This document shows positions 34,632 through 42,282 of a stretch of 64,000 nucleotides of DNA, piece by piece. This DNA comes from Dyadobacter sp. MSC1_007. Its GTDB lineage: Bacteria > Bacteroidota > Bacteroidia > Cytophagales > Spirosomataceae. How positions within the stretch are numbered: the stretch's first letter is position 1; each line of letters starts with the position of its first letter. The stretch covers positions 310,001-374,000 of the forward strand of contig NZ_JAMOZL010000007.1 in the NCBI RefSeq assembly GCF_023667495.1, in the 5' to 3' direction. A program made the position numbers and the translations under genes. The notes under the pieces are model-generated. The model ran no database searches, was not told the origin of the DNA, and saw nothing but the letters and a program-made list of their open reading frames with translations.

Positions 34632-35135
34632 TTAATATTCGAGAATATCGCTCAGACGGACCGAGAATGCAACCAGCACCTCGCCACCTGAGAGCGTTTC
34701 TTCAAAATGCATAATAAGCTGAGGCTTGCCAAGTTCATAAATGTAGGTTGTCTGGCTATCCGGACAAATGAGCCAGGCAAGCCTCACACCATTTTCAACC
34801 CATTTGGTCATTTTGGCCTGCAAGTCCGACAAGGCATCTGTTTCTGACTTTAATTCAATAACAAAATCGGGGGCCATGCGGGGGAACGATCGCTTTTCCG
34901 CTTTGCTAAGTGCATTCCACCTATCAATGTGAATCCAGGCAACATCCGGAACCCGCATAGATGAATCTTCAAGAAAAAAGCCGCCATTCGATTCCAGCAC
35001 TTTGCCTGCTTTGTGTTGCCGGTTCCAGATCCCTATTTCGGTGATAAGTTCGCTGTTATTGGAACTGCTCAGGGCAAAAGTGGGTGTCTTATCAGTGAAG
35101 TACTGGTGCGCAGGTATGTTCAGTGGAAGAACCAT
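34632..35135 (-). CDS. Uma2 family restriction-endonuclease-fold protein (second copy)
   Basis: About 167 residues from the ATG at 35135 (an ATG at 35162 would add nine). The Uma2 core is present: SMRVPDVAWIHIDRWNALSK and MAPDFVIELKSETDAL, which carry the Asp and Glu-x-Lys residues of the nuclease fold, then LAWLICPDSQTTYIYE. Only distantly similar to the Uma2 protein at 4201-4809. Role unknown. It lies between kdgA and the DUF3784 gene with no functional link apparent. Confidence 0.8.
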   Translation of the reverse strand: MVLPLNIPAHQYFTDKTPTFALSSSNNSELITEIGIWNRQHKAGKVLESNGGFFLEDSSMRVPDVAWIHIDRWNALSKAEKRSFPRMAPDFVIELKSETDALSDLQAKMTKWVENGVRLAWLICPDSQTTYIYELGKPQLIMHFEETLSGGEVLVAFSVRLSDILEY

Positions 35136-35237
35136 AATGTGCTTTTTTTCAAATATAAGCATTTGAGAAGGAGAAAGTCAATTGAGTTTTTCTTGGCATA
35201 ATTTTGTAACTTATATGGCATATAGCCGTGACTTGTC

Positions 35238-35957
35238 ATGCTTACCGCCGCAATTGTTCTTTCGCTGACCTTTATTCTCCTTGGGTTTATCGTGACCCCT
35301 GGCAATGCTAAATACCTGCTGTCCGGATATAACCTGATGTCTGAGGCCGATCGGGCTAAAATCGATATCGTTTCTTATGTGAAATTTTTCAACCGCTTTC
35401 ATTTGTGGCTGGGCATTTCCCTTTGTGCAGGTTTTTTTGCTTTTAATTTTTTCAATAGTAATTGGGCGGCCGTCTTTTTGGTGCTCTACCCATTGCTGGC
35501 CTATGTTTTTATGGTTGCGAGGGGTAATCGCTATTACAGTGGCACCAGTGGCCAACGGGTCGCTACTTACGTGATCATGGCGATTTTGCTGGTTATTGCC
35601 ATGGCGATCGGCGGGCTGTTTTTTGTAAGTATGAGAAACAGCCAGTTATTCCTGACTGATAAAACACTCGATATCAAAGGAATTTACGGTATGAAAGTTG
35701 CCAGGGAAGATATTTATGATTTCAGACTGGTACGTGATCTGCCCGATATTGCCAGAAAGTCAAACGGCTTTGCTGCGGGCGAATTTTCCAAAGGGACATT
35801 CATTACTGAGGATGGACTGCCGGTGAAGCTTTTTGTCAATAAAAAATCTCATCCTTTTCTGGTTATCCGTACCAAAAAGGATGAGATCTATTTCAGCTCC
35901 GATGAGGTATCTTCCGCTGAGCTTTATAATCAGATCAAAGTGTGGAAGTCCCGGTAG
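35238..35957 (+). CDS. DUF3784-type membrane protein with PH-like tail
   Basis: 239 residues. Four membrane segments in the first 130 (MLTAAIVLSLTFILLGFIVT; GISLCAGFFAFNFFNSN; VFLVLYPLLAYVFMVAR; VIMAILLVIAMAIGGLFFV), with GNAKYLLSGYNLMSEADRAK in the first cytoplasmic loop, as in DUF3784 proteins. The last 110 residues (FLTDKTLDIKGIYGMKVARE) look like a bacterial PH-like domain. Function unknown. The 3' end overlaps the convergent uxaB gene by 23 bases. Confidence 0.75.
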   Translation: MLTAAIVLSLTFILLGFIVTPGNAKYLLSGYNLMSEADRAKIDIVSYVKFFNRFHLWLGISLCAGFFAFNFFNSNWAAVFLVLYPLLAYVFMVARGNRYYSGTSGQRVATYVIMAILLVIAMAIGGLFFVSMRNSQLFLTDKTLDIKGIYGMKVAREDIYDFRLVRDLPDIARKSNGFAAGEFSKGTFITEDGLPVKLFVNKKSHPFLVIRTKKDEIYFSSDEVSSAELYNQIKVWKSR

Positions 35958-37425
35958 CAACTGCCTCCGCCAAATGCCCTTTTACGGCCTCTGCAAAGCC
36001 GGGCAGAAGTGTGAGGTCGGTTTCCCAAAGCGCGGTGTCGCTCATTACCTGCTGCGCCAAATCAATCGGTGAAGCAGCATTCTTCCATTTTTCATCGAAG
36101 TAGGCAGCTGAATCGCAGCGGATAGAATAAGGTTGGCCGTCGCGCTCGCCATAGAACGCACCGTCTTTATGCAATACCGGTTTCATGAACTTCAAAAATG
36201 CTGCAAAGCCTTTTGCGAATAATGCAGGCGCCTGATCGGATGTTTCGTAATGCTTCAACAACGTCGGTATGTTGCGCATTTTCATCTTGGCTGTATATTG
36301 AACGGTAATGTCGATCAGCTGGTGGCGGATGAATGGATTTCTGAAACGGTCGAGCACCTGGCCGCCGAATTCCTGTGCCTGCGCCGGATCGACGTCATAT
36401 GGAATGGCCGGAGCAAGTTCGTTAAGCATCACACCGGCGATAAATTCCGCTGTTTCTGCATTCTCCATACTTTCGCGGACGGTGTCGAGCCCGTGCAGAA
36501 AGCATAGGCCCGAAGCGAGCGTATGCGTCCCGTTAAGCAAACGAAGCTTTAATTCACGAAACAGGTCGATATTCGGTTCGATAACCACTCCCTTGTCTGC
36601 ATCCGCGAAACTCAGAACTGCTCTCACATCTTTACCGCCTTCTACCGCCCACAAACGGTAAACTTCCGAGACGATCAGCAAATCATCCCTGAAACCCTGC
36701 TTTTCCGATAATGCTTCAACTGTTTCCGCATCCGGCTTGCCAGGAACGATACGGTCGACAAGTGAACTGCAAAAATGATTATGGCCTTCAAGCCATTGGA
36801 TAAAGGCATCGCCAAGGTCATGTCGTTTGGCTTGTTCCAGCACAATAGCTTTCAACTTAGGCCCATTCCCGACGATCAGTTCTGTCGGTACGATCACCAT
36901 TCCGGCTTCCGCGGTGCCATTAAAGGCCTTGAAGCGCTCGTAAAGGTAGGCGGTCAGTTTACCGGGAAAGGATGCAGGAGGATTGGCAAAAATATCATCA
37001 TCCGTGAGCTGTATGCCGACTTCGGTTGTATTCGAGATAACTATTTTTAAGTCCGCATTATGGGCGCATTCCAATATGTCAGCCCAGTCGCTGCTTGCGG
37101 CCAGGGTGCGGCTGATGGCGCTATTAATTACAGTTTCGTCGATCTGATTGCCGTTTTCGATGCCGCGAATGCTATGCGAAAAGATGTTTTTCTGTTCTGA
37201 AAACGCGTCGGTACCGCCCGTGCTGGTCGATTTCACGACAACGATCCTGCCGTTAAATATCCCCTGCATATTGGCTTTGTTGACAAAATAGTCAGGCAGG
37301 CCACGCAGCAACACGCCGGTTCCAAACTGGATGATTTTTTCGGGCAGGGCGAGTAATCTTTGATGGTCGGGAAGTAGCCCGGGTTGCTGGTCCAGCAATT
37401 GCGGGGAAAGCTGCGGTAACGACAT
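35935..37425 (-). CDS. uxaB: Tagaturonate reductase (altronate oxidoreductase)
   Basis: 496 residues, a long-chain mannitol-dehydrogenase-family enzyme. N-terminal NAD-binding segment IIQFGTGVLLRGLPDYFVNK, then IVVVKSTSTGGTDAFSEQ; catalytic domain with SSLVDRIVPGKPDAET, KLRLLNGTHTLASGLCFLHG (catalytic Lys in the LRLLNG region) and RNIPTLLKHYE. It reduces tagaturonate to altronate in galacturonate breakdown. Family members can also act on fructuronate, which may matter since uxuB is not in the window. It is separated from the other uronate genes by two unrelated genes. Confidence 0.9.
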   Translation of the reverse strand: MSLPQLSPQLLDQQPGLLPDHQRLLALPEKIIQFGTGVLLRGLPDYFVNKANMQGIFNGRIVVVKSTSTGGTDAFSEQKNIFSHSIRGIENGNQIDETVINSAISRTLAASSDWADILECAHNADLKIVISNTTEVGIQLTDDDIFANPPASFPGKLTAYLYERFKAFNGTAEAGMVIVPTELIVGNGPKLKAIVLEQAKRHDLGDAFIQWLEGHNHFCSSLVDRIVPGKPDAETVEALSEKQGFRDDLLIVSEVYRLWAVEGGKDVRAVLSFADADKGVVIEPNIDLFRELKLRLLNGTHTLASGLCFLHGLDTVRESMENAETAEFIAGVMLNELAPAIPYDVDPAQAQEFGGQVLDRFRNPFIRHQLIDITVQYTAKMKMRNIPTLLKHYETSDQAPALFAKGFAAFLKFMKPVLHKDGAFYGERDGQPYSIRCDSAAYFDEKWKNAASPIDLAQQVMSDTALWETDLTLLPGFAEAVKGHLAEAVATGTSTL

Positions 37426-37485
37426 TTTTTAGTAGATAAAAAGGTTTATTGATATGACGCTGTTTGGAAAGCATAACCCCTAAAC

Positions 37486-37514
37486 AAAAAGAGGCGCCTT
37501 TCGGACACCTCTTT
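37486..37514 (-). terminator. Intrinsic terminator of lon
   Basis: On the minus strand GAGGTG, loop TCCGAAAGG, CGCCTC and TTTTT, about 20 bases after the lon stop codon. Confidence 0.75.
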
Positions 37515-37534
37515 CATATAATTTTTAAGCCAGA

Positions 37535-40057
37535 CTAAACGCTCAGCGTAGCATAGCCGCTATCTTCTTTTTCTTTCTTTTCGTCAGGAAAAACAAATGT
37601 CGTAGCGTTCTTCACTTTTTCAGGAAGAAGGGCTATTCCGAGCACTTCGTCGATCTGGTCTACATAATGGAAACTAAGGTCCTTAATGTAGTTGGCCGGC
37701 ACTTCCTCGACGTCCTTGCGGTTTTTAACACAAAGAATAATTTCCCTGACACCAGCCCGGCGCGCAGCCAGAATTTTTTCCTTCACACCTCCAACCGGAA
37801 GCACTTTACCACGTAATGTGATCTCGCCCGTCATCGCGATAAAAGGTTTTACCCTGCGTTGCGTGAAGATCGAAGCCATGGAAGTGACCATTGTCACACC
37901 CGCGGACGGACCATCTTTGGGCACCGCGCCCGCAGGTACGTGTACGTGCAGGTCATAATGGTTAAAGATCCGGTAATCGATGCCAAGCCTGTCAGCGTTT
38001 GCTTTAAGGTATGATAATGCGGCTACTGCCGATTCCTTCATCACGTCACCCAACTGGCCTGATAATGTCAATCCACCTTTTCCGCGGCTTAGGCTGGTTT
38101 CGATGAAGAGGATCTCTCCGCCTACAGACGTCCAGGCAAGACCTGTAACAACACCGGCAAAATCATTGTCCTGGTAAAGGTCCTTGTCGAAAATCTCAGC
38201 GCCCAAGTATTTCTCAATCTGGTCGGCTTTAACGGTTTTAGGATAATCCTGTTCCATAGCCACCGATTTCGCTATTTTTCGGACTACTGTACCTACTTTT
38301 TGTTCGAGGTTACGCACACCGGATTCGCGGGTGTAGCCTTCGATCACTTTCTGAAGTGCGAGGTCGTCGATTTTAATGTCGGTTGCTTTGAGACCGTGGT
38401 CTTTGCGCTGTTTCGGTACGAGGTAGCGTTTGGCGATCTGCAATTTCTCTTCGATCGTGTAGCCGGTCATTTCGATGATCTCCATCCTGTCGCGCAGGGC
38501 GGGGTGAATGGTGTCCAGCGAATTGGCCGTGGCTACGAAAAGCACTTTCGAGAGGTCATATTCGACTTCCAGGTAGTTGTCGGTAAAGGACGAGTTTTGT
38601 TCCGGGTCCAGAACTTCCAGCAATGCAGACGAAGGATCGCCGCGATAGTCGGAGCTTACCTTATCGATTTCGTCGAGAATGAAGACCGGGTTCGCTGAAC
38701 CTGCTTTTTTAATGTTCTGGATGATCTTACCCGGCATTGCGCCGATATATGTTTTCCTATGCCCGCGGATTTCAGCTTCGTCGTGGACGCCGCCTAATGC
38801 CATGCGGATGTATTCCCGGTTCAATGCTTTGGCGATCGACTTGCCAAGAGAGGTTTTTCCTACTCCGGGAGGTCCGTACAAGCAAAGAATAGGGGCTTTA
38901 AGGTTACCTTTCAGTTTCAGTACCGCCAGGTATTCGATAATGCGTTCTTTGACTTTTTCGAGGCCGAAATGATCTGCATCGAGTATTTTTTGTGCCCGTA
39001 CCAGGTCAAAGTTGTCCTTGGTATATTGGCCCCACGGCAAATCTACCAGCGTTTCGAGGTAATTCATGGTGACCGGGTATTCCGGCGCCATCGGATTGAT
39101 CCTTTGAAGCTTGGTAAACTCTTTGTCAAAGTGGTTTTTCACCGAATCAGACCATTTTTTCTGGCTGGCTTTCAAACGGATCTCATCAAGATCGCGTTCC
39201 GGGCTGTCCATTCCTAGCTCGTCGTGCAATACTTTGATTTGCTGGCGAAGGAAATAGTCGCGCTGCTGCTGGTCGATATCGGAGCTGGCCTTGGTCTGGA
39301 TTTCCCTTTTCAGTTCCAGCATCTCGATTTCGCGCATCATGTATTGTAGCAAGAGCGTTGCCTGCTTATGGCCGTTTTTCTCTTCAAGCAACTTCTGCTT
39401 GTCGGCGACCTCTACATTAATGTTCGATGAAAGAAAATGGATCAGGAAAATCGGGCTTTCGATATTGTCGAGCGCGATCCGGGCTTCCTGGGGGATCTCG
39501 GGATTAAGCCGCATGATCTTGTGTGCACCGTCACGAAGCGATTGCAACAAGGCCTTCGCTTCTTTTTTGGTAGGTCCCACAAACGAATCCTCTATCGGGC
39601 GTACTTCCGCCGTCAGGTAGGGCTCTTCATGAACAATGTTCTTGATCTCGAAGCGCTGCCGTCCCTGCACGATAATCGTCACATTGCCATCTGGCAGGGT
39701 GATCATTTTCAGGATCTGGGCTACGGTGCCGACATTGTACAGGTCGTCTGCCGTAGGGTCCTCCTTGTTAGGGATTGCCTGTGTCACGGCACCGAGGATG
39801 CGCTGGTTAATATCCGAGTTACGGTATATCTTTTTAACCAATCGAATGGCTTTCTGGCGTACTACCGTAACGGGTATAACCATTCCGGGGAAGAGCACTG
39901 TTTGCCTGATCGGCAGTATCGCTAATTCATTGGGAAGTTCAAAAGGTTCATCAGAACCGTCGGGGCCGCCAAGTGGAACGATTTCAAGGCTATCCATGTC
40001 CGAGTCAGACATTAGTAGCCGGCTATATAGATCAGAAGGTTCAAATTTCATAGGCAT
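37535..40057 (-). CDS. lon: ATP-dependent Lon protease (endopeptidase La)
   Basis: 840 residues, full length. An N-terminal LAN substrate-binding domain (AILPIRQTVLFPGMVIPVTV), a helical linker, AAA+ ATPase with Walker A LYGPPGVGKTSLGKSIAKAL and Walker B VFILDEIDKVSSD, and a C-terminal serine-lysine protease domain with catalytic Ser in VPKDGPSAGVTMVTSMASIF and Lys in VGGVKEKILAARRAGV. Degrades misfolded and regulatory proteins. Starts at 40057, 40051 or later ATGs are all possible. A 15-base palindrome abuts the start. Confidence 0.97.
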   Translation of the reverse strand: MPMKFEPSDLYSRLLMSDSDMDSLEIVPLGGPDGSDEPFELPNELAILPIRQTVLFPGMVIPVTVVRQKAIRLVKKIYRNSDINQRILGAVTQAIPNKEDPTADDLYNVGTVAQILKMITLPDGNVTIIVQGRQRFEIKNIVHEEPYLTAEVRPIEDSFVGPTKKEAKALLQSLRDGAHKIMRLNPEIPQEARIALDNIESPIFLIHFLSSNINVEVADKQKLLEEKNGHKQATLLLQYMMREIEMLELKREIQTKASSDIDQQQRDYFLRQQIKVLHDELGMDSPERDLDEIRLKASQKKWSDSVKNHFDKEFTKLQRINPMAPEYPVTMNYLETLVDLPWGQYTKDNFDLVRAQKILDADHFGLEKVKERIIEYLAVLKLKGNLKAPILCLYGPPGVGKTSLGKSIAKALNREYIRMALGGVHDEAEIRGHRKTYIGAMPGKIIQNIKKAGSANPVFILDEIDKVSSDYRGDPSSALLEVLDPEQNSSFTDNYLEVEYDLSKVLFVATANSLDTIHPALRDRMEIIEMTGYTIEEKLQIAKRYLVPKQRKDHGLKATDIKIDDLALQKVIEGYTRESGVRNLEQKVGTVVRKIAKSVAMEQDYPKTVKADQIEKYLGAEIFDKDLYQDNDFAGVVTGLAWTSVGGEILFIETSLSRGKGGLTLSGQLGDVMKESAVAALSYLKANADRLGIDYRIFNHYDLHVHVPAGAVPKDGPSAGVTMVTSMASIFTQRRVKPFIAMTGEITLRGKVLPVGGVKEKILAARRAGVREIILCVKNRKDVEEVPANYIKDLSFHYVDQIDEVLGIALLPEKVKNATTFVFPDEKKEKEDSGYATLSV

Positions 40058-40058
40058 T

Positions 40059-40073
40059 CTGTCAAATTGACAG
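40059..40073. promoter_or_regulatory. Palindrome immediately upstream of the lon start
   Basis: CTGTCAAATTGACAG: 7-bp perfect arms around one base, directly before the first lon ATG. It could be a repressor site or a 5'-UTR hairpin. Only the symmetry supports it. Confidence 0.35.
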
Positions 40074-40186
40074 ATAATCTTTTCCCAATATATAAATAAT
40101 GACTTTCAAAAGAAAGGCATTATTGAAACAAAATAGCCGTGCCACCACACATTATGTCAGGTAGTTTTACAAGCGGTCACAATTAT

Positions 40187-40816
40187 TTATAGCAGGTGAG
40201 ATGTCTGTCCTTTTTTAAATAAAAAGGTCTTTTTATCGGAAGTAAATCGTACGTTAGTCATATTGACTTGATCGTCAAAAACTTCCATTAATGTAGTATT
40301 GAAAAGTTTGCAGCCATTTAAAGTTCCCTGAAAAGGCACTTCCAGGTAAACCCAGGTCGCATCTTCTTCCTGTTCTTTTCCAATGTATTTAATTGGAAGC
40401 GCTTTTTTCTGACTATCTGTCAAAACAAATGATTTGCGAATATAGGCTTCAATTACAGCGTCGTTTTGATCATTGTTCTTAATTACAAAGCGTTGTTTAT
40501 TATGACTTTGTGATAATCCCTTTTCCAAGTCATCCGTAAATAACCGAATGCTCACTTCGAAACTCTTAGCAGCAGGATTGTACTGCATTTGCGTTACCGA
40601 AACATGGTAGTCGTGAACGGGCGCGAAAGAAGATAGGAAAATGAGGGAGGAAAGGAGGAGGGATAAAGGGAGGAAGGGACGAAGGGGGAAAGGGAGGAGG
40701 GATAGAGGGGGGAAGGGACGAAGGGAAAAAGGGACGAAGGAGGATGGGCAAAAATTCCCTTCCTCCTTTCTCCCTTCCTCCCTTTCCTCCATAAATCCTT
40801 CCTCCCTTTCCTCCAT
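40187..40816 (-). CDS. DUF6702 family protein with repeat-expanded signal region
   Basis: About 209 residues if the start is the ATG at 40816, which lies two bases after the rseP stop codon. An ATG at 40792 is an alternative. The mature part begins near PVHDYHVSVTQMQYNPAAKS, the DUF6702 signature, with RLFTDDLEKGL, and ends FLFKKGQTSHLL. Before it is a strange leader: MEEREEGF, MEEREEGR, then a Pro/Leu/Phe-rich stretch built from two copies of a 13-residue repeat (LRPFPPLSLLPFP and LRPFLPLSLLLSS) that now forms the hydrophobic signal. Function of DUF6702 is unknown; envelope location is inferred. It is coupled to rseP. Confidence 0.75.
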   Translation of the reverse strand: MEEREEGFMEEREEGRKEEGNFCPSSFVPFSLRPFPPLSLLPFPLRPFLPLSLLLSSLIFLSSFAPVHDYHVSVTQMQYNPAAKSFEVSIRLFTDDLEKGLSQSHNKQRFVIKNNDQNDAVIEAYIRKSFVLTDSQKKALPIKYIGKEQEEDATWVYLEVPFQGTLNGCKLFNTTLMEVFDDQVNMTNVRFTSDKKTFLFKKGQTSHLL

Positions 40817-40820
40817 CCTT
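40633..40820. repeat. Purine-rich tandem repeat tract (39-bp and 24-bp units)
   Basis: A 39-bp unit is present twice (40654-40692 and 40693-40731, 35 of 39 bases the same) with degenerate pieces on both sides. A perfect 20-bp direct repeat (40773-40792 and 40797-40816) has a period of 24. Both periods are multiples of three and lie in the coding frame of the DUF6702 gene. The plus strand switches from nearly pure purine to nearly pure pyrimidine near 40757, so the tract could also fold back on itself. The word GGGACGAAGG recurs in the tract at 47.0-47.3 kb. Confidence 0.85.
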
Positions 40821-42153
40821 AAAATACCACTTTCCAAACGTCGTTGAAGATTGCGAAAGCCATTAGGCCTAGTAAGAGTACCATACCGACTTTCTGTGCG
40901 TTTTCGAGGAATTTGTCTGAAGGCTTGCGGCCGGAGATGATCTCGTAAGATAGGATAACCGCGTGACCGCCGTCCAGCGCAGGGATAGGTAGTGCATTCA
41001 TAAATGCAAGCACCATAGAAAGCAGCCCGGTAAGTTCCCAGAAGCGGCTCCAGTCCCAAACACCTCCGAACAGCCTGGCGATCCCGATCGGGCCGCTCAA
41101 TGCCTTGGACGCTGAAACTTCTCCACGGAATATTTTCCCAAAACCTTTGATGTTATTATAAACAACGGCAAATGCATTCTCCGTGCCCACTTGTACGGCT
41201 TCTCCGAAAGTATATTCCGTTGTGGTGTAGTTCAAAAGACTTTTCGGGTAAAATCCGAGCGTTCCGTCTTCGCTTACTTTAATAGGCAATGTTTTCTGTT
41301 CGGCGCCGCGCTGAACTACGAGCGATGTTGGTTTGCCTTTCAGCTTTTGCAGCTCGTCCTGAAGTTGGTGGAAAAACTCAACCGGCTTGCCATTGATGGA
41401 AACCACTTTATCACCTTCTTTGATTCCTGCTTTCGCTGCGGGCATGCCCGGAATAATCTCTCCGATCGTGAATGGTTCGCGTGCACGGATGAAATTGCGT
41501 TTCTCGTCCGGGTCGGATAGTTTCTCGATAAAATTATTGGGGATATCGATTTCAATCTCCTTGCCATCGCGGCTCACCGTGTAGGAGCTGTTGCTTCCCA
41601 AAAACACGTCTGAACTGATCACCTGGCTGAAATCATCGAATGGCTTTCCATTCACCCGGACAATCTTGTCACCGGTTTTAAGCCCGATTTCCTGGGCAAG
41701 CTCGCCAGCCACGATACCGTTTTTATTTACTTCGGTGCTCGATAGGAACCGGTCGCCTTCCTGATATGCGATAGCTATGAAAATGATAATACCGACAATC
41801 ACATTGACAATAATCCCTCCAAGCATCACGATAAGACGTTGCCAGGCCGGCTTAGACCGGAATTCCCATGGCTGAGGCTCCTGGTTGATCGTCGACATGT
41901 CCATTGACTCGTCGATCATACCGGAGATTTTAACAAAACCACCTAATGGAATAGCTCCGATACCATACTCTGTTTCGCCTCTGTGGAAACTGAATATCTT
42001 AGGAGGAAAGCCTATAAAGTATTTCTCCACCCTCATTCCGAACAATTTCGCGGCGGCCATGTGCCCCCACTCATGTAACCCCACCAAGATCGACAGGCCC
42101 AGAATCAGCTGCCCTGCCATGATCAATATTTCCAATGCTTTCTGTAAATCCAT
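40819..42153 (-). CDS. rseP: RIP zinc metalloprotease RseP (site-2 protease)
   Basis: 444 residues. An intramembrane zinc protease: catalytic HEWGH at residues 27-31 in the first membrane helix (LSILVGLHEWGHMAAAKLFG), the second-site LDG motif in PIPALDGGHAVILSYE, and two PDZ domains between (around residues 130-220 and 220-300; GDKIVRVNGKPFDDFSQVIS, GDKVVSINGKPVEFFHQLQD). Cleaves membrane anti-sigma factors after a first cut. Anti-sigma proteins in this window (46811-48451) are natural candidates but no direct link is shown. Stop overlaps the region of the DUF6702 start. Confidence 0.95.
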   Translation of the reverse strand: MDLQKALEILIMAGQLILGLSILVGLHEWGHMAAAKLFGMRVEKYFIGFPPKIFSFHRGETEYGIGAIPLGGFVKISGMIDESMDMSTINQEPQPWEFRSKPAWQRLIVMLGGIIVNVIVGIIIFIAIAYQEGDRFLSSTEVNKNGIVAGELAQEIGLKTGDKIVRVNGKPFDDFSQVISSDVFLGSNSSYTVSRDGKEIEIDIPNNFIEKLSDPDEKRNFIRAREPFTIGEIIPGMPAAKAGIKEGDKVVSINGKPVEFFHQLQDELQKLKGKPTSLVVQRGAEQKTLPIKVSEDGTLGFYPKSLLNYTTTEYTFGEAVQVGTENAFAVVYNNIKGFGKIFRGEVSASKALSGPIGIARLFGGVWDWSRFWELTGLLSMVLAFMNALPIPALDGGHAVILSYEIISGRKPSDKFLENAQKVGMVLLLGLMAFAIFNDVWKVVF

Positions 42154-42282
42154 TCAGGTATTTGTAATCGTTATGGGTTAATTTTTAATTCAAGTTCGAT
42201 CTGTTTGATCAGTGTTTTAAACGTAAATGTAAACAGTAAAGTTACGCAAATCCTTTCATAACATTAAAAATGCTCATCTGGA

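Noticed and set aside
40633..40820. CRISPR array
   Set aside because: Repeats are directly adjacent, purine-rich, coding and lack unique spacers; no cas genes are nearby.
40817..41059. Upstream extension of the DUF6702 gene into rseP
   Set aside because: It is an out-of-frame shadow of the rseP C terminus; the ATG at 40816 just after the rseP stop is a better start.
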